Source of the DNA: Hungatella sp. UBA3402
GTDB taxonomy: Bacteria > Bacillota > Clostridia > Lachnospirales > Lachnospiraceae
NCBI GenBank assembly: GCA_002358555.1
Contig: DEPC01000169.1
Coordinates: forward strand, 1 to 13,539
DNA: 13,539 nucleotides
Direction of reading: 5' to 3'
Shown here: positions 7,740 to 13,539 of the stretch, piece by piece
Layout of the letters: each line of letters opens with the position of its first letter
Numbering within the stretch: the stretch's first letter is position 1
Position numbers and translations under genes: made by a program
The notes under the pieces: generated by a model
The model's database searches: none
What the model was told of the DNA's origin: nothing
What the model saw: only the letters and a program-made list of their open reading frames with translations

Positions 7740-8275
7740 TATCAAAGGTATATGGTGATGCGCTGATGCAGGCTGCCCGAGACAAGAATGTGCTGGATGA
7801 TATATTTGAGGAGGCACAGGAACTCTATCAGGTGTTTGAAGACCACCAGGATTTGATTCATCTGTTAGACCACCCTCAAGTTGTGAAAGAGGAGAAACTT
7901 CAAATCATCCGCAATGTCTTTCAGGGAAATGTTTCCGATGAGATGATGGGTTTTTTGGCAGCAGTCGTTGACAAAGGAAGGCAAAATGATATTCTTGCGA
8001 TTCTGGGTTACTTTATCAGACAGGTGAAGGAAGAAAAGGGAATCGGAACTGCTTTCGTAACTTCTGCTGTGGAATTGACAAAAAAGCAGAAGCAGGAAGT
8101 AAAGAACAAATTACTTGCAACAACCCAATATGTGGAATTTGAGATGAACTATATCGTAGACTCATCCCTAATTGGCGGCATGGTTATCCGCATCGGCGAC
8201 AGAGTCGTTGACAGCAGCATAAAGACCAGACTGTATGAGCTGAAGAAACAGCTTATCAATGTACAGCTAGCTTAA
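7727..8275 (+). CDS. atpH: F1Fo ATP synthase subunit delta
   Basis: Delta links the top of F1 (alpha N-termini) to the b stalk. The 182-residue protein has the usual length. The N-terminal helical domain begins MAKLVSKVYGDALMQAA. The conserved C-terminal block IVDSSLIGGMVIRIGDRVVD (about 143-162) is followed by the typical tail SSIKTRLYELKKQL. The start ATG 7727 lies inside the end of atpF, a 13-nt overlap, and GGGTGAG is placed a few bases upstream, consistent with coupled translation of b and delta. It is followed by an unusually long 168-nt spacer before atpA. Confidence 0.96.
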   Translation: MAKLVSKVYGDALMQAARDKNVLDDIFEEAQELYQVFEDHQDLIHLLDHPQVVKEEKLQIIRNVFQGNVSDEMMGFLAAVVDKGRQNDILAILGYFIRQVKEEKGIGTAFVTSAVELTKKQKQEVKNKLLATTQYVEFEMNYIVDSSLIGGMVIRIGDRVVDSSIKTRLYELKKQLINVQLA

Positions 8276-8443
8276 AGCGATATCTGTCTGCGCAAGCATA
8301 TCCTAGCTCAAATAGAGGAAGAAATCAGAGGATATGATATCTGCGCAGGTATTTTATGGGAGGCAAAAGACGCTGACCATGAAAAGATTTGTGGCGCAGG
8401 AAGCGGCGCCAAGCTATATTTGAAGAAAGAGGTGCGAACCTTC
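8276..8443 (+). promoter_or_regulatory. Structured atpH-atpA spacer with two hairpins
   Basis: This 168-nt non-coding gap has two clear inverted repeats. In the first, 8285-8294 pairs with 8342-8351 (core TGCGCA with TGCGCA) and CATATCCT (8297-8304) pairs with AGGATATG (8329-8336), around a 24-nt loop. In the second, TGGCGC (8392-8397) pairs with GCGCCA (8406-8411) around an 8-nt loop, 16 nt before the atpA ribosome site. GATATCTG is also repeated directly at 8279-8286 and 8336-8343. No U-run follows either stem and no promoter boxes are seen. The hairpins may affect mRNA processing or atpA translation. Confidence 0.5.
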
Positions 8444-9946
8444 ATGAATTTGAGGCCAGAAGAAATTAGTTCTGTGATTAAAGAGCAGATAGAAAAGTAT
8501 TCTACCAAACTTGAGGTGTCAAATGTTGGTACTGTTATTCAGGTAGCTGACGGAATCGCCCGTATCCACGGTCTTGAAAGTGCTATGCAGGGAGAACTTC
8601 TGGAGTTTCCAGGAGAGATTTATGGCATGGTTTTAAACTTGGAGGAAGATAATGTGGGTGCGGTTTTGATTGGAGATACCAGCAGAATCAGCGAAGGCGA
8701 TACAGTAAAGACTACTGGACGTGTGGTAGAGGTTCCTGTAGGCGATGCCATGACAGGACGTGTAGTAAATGCTTTGGGACAGCCACTGGACGGCAAAGGA
8801 CCAATTGAGACTGATAAGTTCCGCCGTGTTGAGCGTGTGGCGCACGGTGTAATTGAAAGAAAATCTGTAGACACTCCTCTCCAGACTGGAATTAAGGCGA
8901 TTGATGCAATGATTCCTATTGGTAGAGGACAGCGTGAGCTGATTATCGGCGACCGTCAGACAGGTAAAACAGCGATTGCCATTGATACCATTATCAACCA
9001 GAAGGGTCAAGGAGTTCACTGTATTTATGTGGCGATTGGCCAGAAAGCATCTACAGTAGCGAATATCGTTAAAACTTTAGAGGAGTTTGGCGCTATGGAT
9101 TATACTACGATTGTAGTTTCCACGGCTTCTGACCTTGCTCCTTTACAGTACATTGCCCCATATGCCGGTTGTGCTATCGGCGAAGAATGGATGGAAAATG
9201 GTGGAGATGTACTGGTAATCTACGATGATTTAAGTAAACATGCAGCAGCATATCGTACTTTGTCCTTGCTTCTTAAGAGAGCACCAGGACGTGAGGCATA
9301 TCCTGGAGATGTATTCTATCTTCATTCTAGGCTGCTGGAGAGAGCTTCTCGTCTTTCTGATGATTTGGGAGGCGGTTCCTTGACAGCTCTGCCCATTATT
9401 GAGACTCAGGCTGGAGATGTATCCGCATACATTCCCACGAATGTTATTTCCATTACTGACGGACAGATTTATCTGGAGACAGAGATGTTCAACTCTGGCT
9501 TCCGACCTGCTATCAATGCTGGACTTTCGGTATCCAGAGTTGGTGGTGCTGCCCAGATTAAGGCTATGAAAAAGATTGCTTCTCCTATTCGTGTGGAGCT
9601 TGCACAGTACCGTGAATTGGCTTCCTTTGCACAGTTTGGTTCTGACTTAGATGCTGCTACCAAGGAGCAGTTGGCACAAGGTGAGAGAATCCGAGAAGTA
9701 CTCAAACAACCTCAGTATAAACCTATGGCAGTAGAATATCAGGTTATCATTATCTATGCAGCTACCAGAAAGCATCTTCTGGATATTCCGACTGCAGAGA
9801 TACTGAAATTTGAAAATGAACTGTTTAAATTTATTGATACGAAGTATCCAGAGCTTCCAGCTATGATTCGGGAGAAGAGAGAGATTACTCCAGAGATTGA
9901 TGAACTGTTGAGCAAGGCTATTGCAGAATGTAAAACACAGCGCTAA
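8444..9946 (+). CDS. atpA: F1Fo ATP synthase subunit alpha
   Basis: Alpha forms the non-catalytic nucleotide sites of the alpha3-beta3 hexamer. I start at ATG 8444 (MNLRPEEISSVI), with AGAGGTG 9 nt upstream; a TTG at 8420 in frame would cover this ribosome site. The 500-residue length is normal. Visible features are the beta-barrel domain (VADGIARIHGL), Walker A GDRQTGKT at 169-176 with Lys175 matching E. coli, the VSRVGGAAQ block with the arginine finger Arg365, and the C-terminal helical domain. It is preceded by a long hairpin-containing spacer and followed by atpG after 19 nt. Confidence 0.98.
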   Translation: MNLRPEEISSVIKEQIEKYSTKLEVSNVGTVIQVADGIARIHGLESAMQGELLEFPGEIYGMVLNLEEDNVGAVLIGDTSRISEGDTVKTTGRVVEVPVGDAMTGRVVNALGQPLDGKGPIETDKFRRVERVAHGVIERKSVDTPLQTGIKAIDAMIPIGRGQRELIIGDRQTGKTAIAIDTIINQKGQGVHCIYVAIGQKASTVANIVKTLEEFGAMDYTTIVVSTASDLAPLQYIAPYAGCAIGEEWMENGGDVLVIYDDLSKHAAAYRTLSLLLKRAPGREAYPGDVFYLHSRLLERASRLSDDLGGGSLTALPIIETQAGDVSAYIPTNVISITDGQIYLETEMFNSGFRPAINAGLSVSRVGGAAQIKAMKKIASPIRVELAQYRELASFAQFGSDLDAATKEQLAQGERIREVLKQPQYKPMAVEYQVIIIYAATRKHLLDIPTAEILKFENELFKFIDTKYPELPAMIREKREITPEIDELLSKAIAECKTQR

Positions 9947-9965
9947 GGAAAGCAGGTGAAAAGTC

Positions 9966-10820
9966 ATGGCATCCATGAGAGATATTAAACGCAGACGCGA
10001 CAGCATCCAAAGCACTGAGCAAATCACAAAAGCCATGAAACTGGTTTCCACAGTAAAACTGCAGAAATCGAAAAGCAAGGCAGAATCCTCCAAACCGTAT
10101 TTTAATCTGATGTATCAGACGATTAGTTCTATCTTAAGAAAGTCTGGAAATCTGGACCACAAATATTTAAGACCTGGAACCTCCCAAAAGAAGGCAGTGG
10201 TTGCTATTACTTCCAACAGAGGCTTAGCAGGTGGATATAACAATAATATCGTCAAGCTGATTAGTGCAGAACTTCCGATTCAGGATACTTTAGTATATGC
10301 TATTGGAAGAAAGGGACGTGATGGGCTGCAGAGAAAAGGATTTGAGATAAAAGCAGATTATTCTGAAGTTATTAATGAACCATTATATCGAGATGCAGCA
10401 GATTTGACTTTGGAATTATTGGATAGCTTTGCAAGAGGAGAAATTGGAGAAATCTATTTGGCATATACTTCTTTCAAAAATACAGTAACTCATATTCCGA
10501 AGTTGATTAAACTCCTTCCTGTGGAGATGGAAGGTGGGGAAGAGGAGACAGGGAAAGTCCATGCTCTTATGACCTATGAACCAGAAGAGGAAGAAGTTTT
10601 GGATTCTATTGTCCCCAAGTATATGAGTAGCTTAATCTATGGCGCTTTGTTGGAAGCTGTGGCCAGCGAAAACGGAGCTCGTATGACAGCAATGGATAAT
10701 GCTACCAGCAATGCGGAAGAGATGATTGAAGTATTGAGTCTGCAGTACAATCGTGCAAGGCAGGGTGCTATTACTCAGGAGCTTACTGAGATTGTGGCAG
10801 GAGCTAATGCCATTTCATAG
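9966..10820 (+). CDS. atpG: F1Fo ATP synthase subunit gamma
   Basis: Gamma is the central rotor shaft that turns inside the alpha3-beta3 hexamer. The 284-residue protein has the conserved N-terminal coiled coil (MASMRDIKRRRDSI then TEQITKAMKLVSTVKL), the middle Rossmann-like part with TSNRGLAGGYN, and the C-terminal helix ending in NRARQGAITQELTEI, the family signature. The start ATG 9966 has AGGTGA 6 nt upstream, and the gap to atpA is 19 nt. It is followed by a 311-nt spacer, which is unusual because atpG and atpD are normally adjacent. Confidence 0.97.
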   Translation: MASMRDIKRRRDSIQSTEQITKAMKLVSTVKLQKSKSKAESSKPYFNLMYQTISSILRKSGNLDHKYLRPGTSQKKAVVAITSNRGLAGGYNNNIVKLISAELPIQDTLVYAIGRKGRDGLQRKGFEIKADYSEVINEPLYRDAADLTLELLDSFARGEIGEIYLAYTSFKNTVTHIPKLIKLLPVEMEGGEEETGKVHALMTYEPEEEEVLDSIVPKYMSSLIYGALLEAVASENGARMTAMDNATSNAEEMIEVLSLQYNRARQGAITQELTEIVAGANAIS

Positions 10821-10890
10821 CAAGCAATATTGCAAAGATAAAGCTGTTATCCGTGGAAAAATCTGATATATCAATTTATCCAATGTGTCG

Positions 10891-10924
10891 TAAAATCCCT
10901 TGCTTTAGCTATGGGGAGTGTCAA
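10891..10924 (+). mobile_element. Possible IS200/IS605 (TnpB/omega-RNA) right-end remnant
   Basis: The sequence reads AATCCC, then CTTTAG at the hairpin tip, then GGGGAGTGTCAA. This is the layout I know from right ends of Firmicute IS200/IS605-family elements, where it also forms the 3' scaffold of the TnpB omega-RNA. The stem pairs 10896-10900 with 10913-10917 and G-C/C-G at 10902-10903 with 10908-10909 around TTTA, with an imperfect middle that suggests decay. The final TCAA (10921-10924) would be the cleavage end. No tnpA or tnpB is present and the left end was not found, so this is an orphan end or a small non-autonomous derivative. The call rests on memory of the motif, not a search. Confidence 0.42.
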
Positions 10925-11090
10925 ATGTACAACTGGTTAATAGCGAAATCTTAAAAACCAATGGTAAAAATAAAAGCTTTAAAATTTTAAGAAAGGAAAA
11001 GCTATTTAGATGGTAGTGTGTTATTTGTAGCCACAAAAGCATACACATTGAGACAATAACTATAAATCGTAAGATTATAGCGTATCATCT

Positions 11091-11116
11091 AGCATATACA
11101 TGTAGTATATGTTTTT
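11091..11116 (+). promoter_or_regulatory. A+T-rich hairpin with T-run just before atpD
   Basis: CATATAC (11093-11099) pairs perfectly with GTATATG (11105-11111) around a 5-nt loop; G-U and A-U pairs extend the stem to nine. TTTTT follows at once. The shape is that of an intrinsic terminator, but the stem has only two G-C pairs in its core, so termination is probably weak. It ends 15 nt before the atpD start, where a ribosome binding site would be expected. Confidence 0.42.
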
Positions 11117-11131
11117 AGTAGCAAAAACAAG

Positions 11132-12523
11132 ATGGCAGAGCAAAATGTTGGTAAAATCACACAGATCATCAGTGCGGTTCTGGATATCAAGTTCAGCCAG
11201 GGAAAATTGCCGGAAATCAATGAAGCAATCAGAATTGCTACCAATGATGGCGGCACTCTGACAGCAGAAGTATCCCAGCATCTGGGTGATGATACGGTGA
11301 GATGTATCGCCATGGGCAGTACGGACGGTTTAGTTCGTGGCATGGATGCCATAGCTACAGGAGCGCCGATTACTGTGCCAGTAGGCGAGAATACTCTGGG
11401 ACGTATTTTCAATGTTCTGGGTGAGGCGATTGATAATAAAGAGCAGCCTACCGTGGATAAGTATTATCCAATCCATAGAAAAGCACCTACCTTTGAGGAG
11501 CAGTCTACAGAAACAGAAATTCTGGAAACAGGAATTAAAGTTGTAGATTTACTTTGCCCCTATCAAAAGGGTGGAAAAATTGGTCTGTTCGGCGGTGCTG
11601 GTGTAGGAAAGACGGTTTTGATTCAGGAATTAATTCGTAATATTGCAACAGAGCATGGTGGATATTCTGTATTTACTGGTGTAGGAGAGCGTACCCGTGA
11701 GGGAAATGACTTGTACCATGAAATGACAGATTCTGGGGTTATCAATAAGACTACCATGGTATTTGGTCAGATGAATGAGCCGCCAGGAGCACGTATGCGT
11801 GTAGGTCTAACAGGACTTACTATGGCTGAGTATTTCCGTGATGAGGGAGGAAAGGACGTATTGTTGTTTATTGACAATATTTTCCGTTTTACTCAGGCTG
11901 GTTCTGAGGTATCTGCGCTTCTTGGCCGTATGCCTTCTGCTGTAGGTTATCAGCCTACATTGCAGACAGAAATGGGTGCTCTTCAGGAGCGTATCACCTC
12001 CACAAAGAATGGTTCTATCACTTCAGTACAGGCAGTTTATGTACCAGCTGATGACCTTACAGACCCAGCTCCGGCGAATACCTTTGCTCATTTGGATGCA
12101 ACTACAGTTTTGAGCCGTTCTATTGTAGAGCTTGGTATTTATCCGGCTGTAGACCCATTGGAGTCCACTTCTAGAATCCTAGACCCTCGAATTGTAGGTG
12201 AGGAGCATTATAATGTGGCTCAGAGAATTATTCAAGTACTACAAAAGTATAAAGAGCTTCAGGATATCATTGCCATGTTAGGTATGGATGAGCTTTCTGA
12301 GGAAGATAAGCTGACAGTATCTCGTGCAAGAAAGGTTCAAAGATTCCTATCTCAGCCATTCTTTGTGGCAGAACAATTTACAGGTTATGACGGACGTTAT
12401 GTTCCATTAAGCGAAACAATTCAAGGATTCAAAGAAATCCTGGATGGCAAACATGATGATGTGCCAGAAGGCTATTTCCTGAATGCAGGTAATATTGATG
12501 ATGTTCTTGCCCGCGTGAAATAG
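11132..12523 (+). CDS. atpD: F1Fo ATP synthase subunit beta
   Basis: Beta carries the catalytic ATP sites of F1. The 463-residue protein has Walker A GGAGVGKT at 154-161 (Lys160), the catalytic glutamate Glu186 in GVGERTREGNDL, Walker B in LLFIDNIFRF, the PSAVGYQPTL signature and DELSEED at 386-392. The start ATG 11132 (MAEQNVGKITQII) agrees with the family N-terminus, and no other start fits. Oddly, the 20 nt before it (ending GCAAAAACAAG) contain no Shine-Dalgarno sequence, unlike its operon neighbours. Translation may rely on an unstructured A-rich leader, or the site may have been displaced by an insertion. atpC follows after 11 nt. Confidence 0.98.
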   Translation: MAEQNVGKITQIISAVLDIKFSQGKLPEINEAIRIATNDGGTLTAEVSQHLGDDTVRCIAMGSTDGLVRGMDAIATGAPITVPVGENTLGRIFNVLGEAIDNKEQPTVDKYYPIHRKAPTFEEQSTETEILETGIKVVDLLCPYQKGGKIGLFGGAGVGKTVLIQELIRNIATEHGGYSVFTGVGERTREGNDLYHEMTDSGVINKTTMVFGQMNEPPGARMRVGLTGLTMAEYFRDEGGKDVLLFIDNIFRFTQAGSEVSALLGRMPSAVGYQPTLQTEMGALQERITSTKNGSITSVQAVYVPADDLTDPAPANTFAHLDATTVLSRSIVELGIYPAVDPLESTSRILDPRIVGEEHYNVAQRIIQVLQKYKELQDIIAMLGMDELSEEDKLTVSRARKVQRFLSQPFFVAEQFTGYDGRYVPLSETIQGFKEILDGKHDDVPEGYFLNAGNIDDVLARVK

Positions 12524-12534
12524 GAGGGTAGAAC

Positions 12535-12933
12535 ATGGCTGATGCATTTAAATTACAGATTGTCACCCCAGAGAGGGTTTTCTATGAAGGAGAGGCAACC
12601 ATGGTGGAACTGTCCACCACAGAAGGAGATATCGGTGTCTATGGCGGCCATATTCCTATGACAGCCATTGTTGCCCCAGGTGTTTTGAAAATCCATGAGA
12701 GTGCAGGAGTGAAAAAGGCAGCTCTTCATACAGGATTTATCGAAGTACTGCCCCAAGAAATAACCATTATGGCTGAGGTAGTGGAATGGCCAGAGGAGAT
12801 TGATGTAAAACGTGCTGAGGAAGCACGTATCCGTGCAGAACGCCGCCTCAAAGACCATGCAGCAGAAAATGATGTATTGCGTGCGAAACTGGCATTAAGA
12901 AGGGCTTTGACTCGTCTGCAGGCGAAGAAGTAA
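12535..12933 (+). CDS. atpC: F1Fo ATP synthase subunit epsilon
   Basis: Epsilon sits on the rotor and can inhibit ATP hydrolysis through its C-terminal helices. The 132-residue protein has the N-terminal beta-sandwich (FKLQIVTPERVFYEGEA, then TEGDIGVYGGHIPM) and a C-terminal helical hairpin. The segment IDVKRA followed by RAERRL (about 90-106) matches the I/L-D-x-x-R-A motif that binds ATP in the epsilon subunit of Bacillus PS3, so ATP-dependent control of inhibition is plausible. The start ATG 12535 has AGGAGG 7 nt upstream. It is the last gene of the operon; a strong terminator begins 51 nt after its stop. Confidence 0.97.
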   Translation: MADAFKLQIVTPERVFYEGEATMVELSTTEGDIGVYGGHIPMTAIVAPGVLKIHESAGVKKAALHTGFIEVLPQEITIMAEVVEWPEEIDVKRAEEARIRAERRLKDHAAENDVLRAKLALRRALTRLQAKK

Positions 12934-12983
12934 CCTTGGTATTCTGGACTTATAGAAATTGTTAAGAAAAAGAATATATCATG

Positions 12984-13024
12984 AAAAAATAGCTTCGTGT
13001 GATTTGGCGCGAAGCTATTTTTTA
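12984..13024 (+). terminator. Rho-independent terminator of the atp operon
   Basis: A perfect 14-bp stem pairs 12984-12997 (AAAAAATAGCTTCG) with 13010-13023 (CGAAGCTATTTTTT), around a 12-nt loop. The G+C-rich part is at the loop end and the T-run forms the 3' arm. The matching A-run on the left arm means it could also act on the opposite strand. It lies 51 nt after the atpC stop and is the clearest terminator in the window. Confidence 0.92.
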
Positions 13025-13179
13025 TGCACAGCCCTATGCATAGGAAGTATGCTGCTAAGGTGGCGCATGGGGCATACGGCAAGTAGGGAAATTCTTCCCT
13101 ACTCGATTTAAATCTGCTGTAATCTCTTATGTTACCTATGAGAAGTATCAAATATATATGATTGCCAGAAACGGAGAGT
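13025..13179. repeat. Palindrome-rich non-coding block, possible dispersed repeat
   Basis: The stretch after the operon terminator holds three inverted repeats within 75 nt: the perfect palindrome CCTATGCATAGG (13033-13044); GTATGC with GCATAC (13047-13052 and 13072-13077); and a perfect 9-bp stem AGTAGGGAA with TTCCCTACT around ATTC (13082-13103). It is richer in G+C than the DNA to its right. No T-run follows the last stem. Such clustering resembles an intergenic repeat or a small RNA, but nothing was recognised. Nothing clear is seen in 13105-13179. Confidence 0.35.
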
Positions 13180-13208
13180 TTGCCTTTTACCAACTAATAT
13201 GATATACT
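13180..13208 (+). promoter_or_regulatory. Candidate extended -10 promoter for the nucleotidyltransferase gene
   Basis: TTGCCT (13180-13185) and TATACT (13203-13208) are spaced by 17 nt, and TGA directly before the -10 box makes an extended -10 element (TGnTATACT). Transcription would start near 13214, about 200 nt before the next gene. The -35 match is only four of six, which the extended -10 could offset. Confidence 0.6.
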
Positions 13209-13213
13209 TTTAA

Positions 13214-13394
13214 GAAAGGCAGATATCTAAGATATGTCTAAAAACTGCTTTCTGGCAGATGTATGTTGCAATTTATGCAAGATTTGTATCAAATAAAAGA
13301 AGTATAGCAACTATATTAACTGAATTTGGTACAAATATAAATGGGGCGTACAGATGACAGAAATAAGTTTTCGGTTACTCCTTAATATCTGTAC
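13214..13394 (+). promoter_or_regulatory. Structured leader upstream of the nucleotidyltransferase gene
   Basis: The predicted leader contains three hairpins: GAAAGGCAG with CTGCTTTC (13214-13222 and 13245-13252, one bulged base), TTGCA with TGCAA (13266-13270 and 13276-13280), and GTACAGAT with ATCTGTAC (13348-13355 and 13387-13394, perfect 8 bp), the last ending 12 nt before the ribosome site. I recognise no known riboswitch class. No protein-coding gene is supported in this stretch. Confidence 0.35.
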
Positions 13395-13417
13395 TATTAG
13401 TAAAATGGGAGAAGCTT

Positions 13418-13539
13418 ATGAAAGATACTACTTTAGTTATTATGGCAGCAGGAATTGGAAGCCGCTTTGGTGGAGGAATCAAGCAGTTAGAACCAGTAGG
13501 GCCAGGAGGAGAAATCATTATGGATTATTCTATTTATGA
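13418..13539 (+). CDS. Sugar-nucleotide-type nucleotidyltransferase (N-terminal 40 residues only)
   Basis: The window ends inside this gene. The start ATG 13418 has GGGAG (13407-13411) 6 nt upstream. The visible residues begin MKDTTLVIMAAGIGSRFG and continue GGIKQLEPVGPGGE and IIMDYSIY. The MAAGxGxRFGG-IKQL pattern is the nucleotide-binding loop of the nucleotidyltransferase (NDP-sugar pyrophosphorylase) fold, which joins an NTP to a sugar phosphate or similar substrate. The 'PVGPGGEIIMDYSIYD' part resembles a subgroup common in Lachnospiraceae, but the true substrate cannot be judged from 40 residues. It appears to have its own promoter, separate from the atp operon. Confidence 0.88.
   Translation, partial: MKDTTLVIMAAGIGSRFGGGIKQLEPVGPGGEIIMDYSIY

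Larger units (their letters stand above)
10821..11131 (+). other. 311-nt non-coding atpG-atpD spacer, probably altered by insertions
   Basis: No gene is seen here. The spacer is much more A+T-rich than the flanking genes. From left to right it holds: an IS200/IS605-like right-end motif (10891-10924); a ribosome-site-like AAAGGA (10993-10998) followed 11 nt later by an ATG (11010) that opens only six codons before TAG; the repeat AGATGG at 11008-11013 and again across the atpD start at 11130-11135; a CTATAA/TTATAG hairpin (11060-11065 with 11075-11080); and a CATATAC/GTATATG hairpin followed by five T (11093-11116). No convincing promoter was found, so atpD and atpC probably depend on read-through from the operon promoter. 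Confidence 0.6.

Noticed and set aside
8379..8423. 14-codon frame (MKRFVAQEAAPSYI) before atpA as a leader peptide
   Set aside because: No ribosome site at usable spacing and no regulatory codon pattern.
11048..11080. Internal promoter before atpD (TTGAGA and TTATAG)
   Set aside because: The spacing is 21 nt and at 17 nt there is no -10 box, so a promoter is not supported.
12726..13193. 155-residue reading frame on the minus strand
   Set aside because: It runs through the terminator and antisense to atpC, has no ribosome site support, and shows no family pattern.
13354..13539. 61-residue + strand frame at the window end
   Set aside because: It is the wrong frame; the frame from 13418 has the ribosome site and the nucleotidyltransferase motif.
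1..13539. CRISPR arrays, tRNA or rRNA genes, complete transposons, phage genes
   Set aside because: Looked for on both strands; no repeat-spacer pattern, no tRNA/rRNA-like sequence and no intact transposase or phage gene was seen.

Overview
The window looks like chromosomal DNA of an anaerobic, low- to mid-GC Gram-positive bacterium, most likely a Clostridia/Lachnospiraceae-type Firmicute. The reasons are strong AGGAGG-type ribosome binding sites, the gene order of the ATP synthase operon (atpZ-like, atpI, B, E, F, H, A, G, D, C), a c subunit with a Na+-binding signature, and the style of the type I restriction genes. Genus cannot be told from the sequence alone. Every gene runs on the + strand.

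Layout. (1) 1-4280: the end of a type I restriction-modification locus. It holds a 5'-truncated hsdS specificity subunit and a complete hsdR motor/nuclease subunit; hsdM must lie to the left if the locus is intact. This part is visibly more A+T-rich than the rest, as expected for a transferable defence module. (2) 4351-4968: a complete pyroglutamyl-peptidase I (pcp) with its catalytic triad. (3) 5194-13024: a complete F1Fo ATP synthase operon. It starts with a near-consensus promoter (TGGACA, 17 nt, TATAAT), has ten genes, and ends with a strong intrinsic terminator. (4) 13025-13417: a non-coding, hairpin-rich stretch with an extended -10 promoter and a roughly 200-nt leader. (5) 13418 to the end: the first 40 codons of a sugar-nucleotide-type nucleotidyltransferase.

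How the genes work together. AtpB (a), AtpE (c ring) and AtpF (b) form the membrane Fo motor. AtpH (delta), AtpA, AtpG, AtpD and AtpC form the stalk and catalytic F1. The AtpZ-like protein and AtpI are small membrane proteins linked to c-ring assembly. The c subunit carries the full ligand set (Gln31, Val62, Glu64, Thr65, Thr66, Tyr69) known from the Na+-translocating Ilyobacter tartaricus enzyme, so this synthase is predicted to run on Na+.

No wholly new system was found. The most unusual part is the operon's spacers: long gaps before atpF (119 nt), atpA (168 nt) and atpD (311 nt), each with hairpins. The atpG-atpD gap holds what looks like an IS200/IS605 (TnpB/omega-RNA type) right-end remnant. 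It also shows a possible 122-bp insertion that separated atpD from its ribosome binding site, so that atpD now has no visible Shine-Dalgarno sequence. All structures and family calls were made by eye; no searches or folding programs were run.
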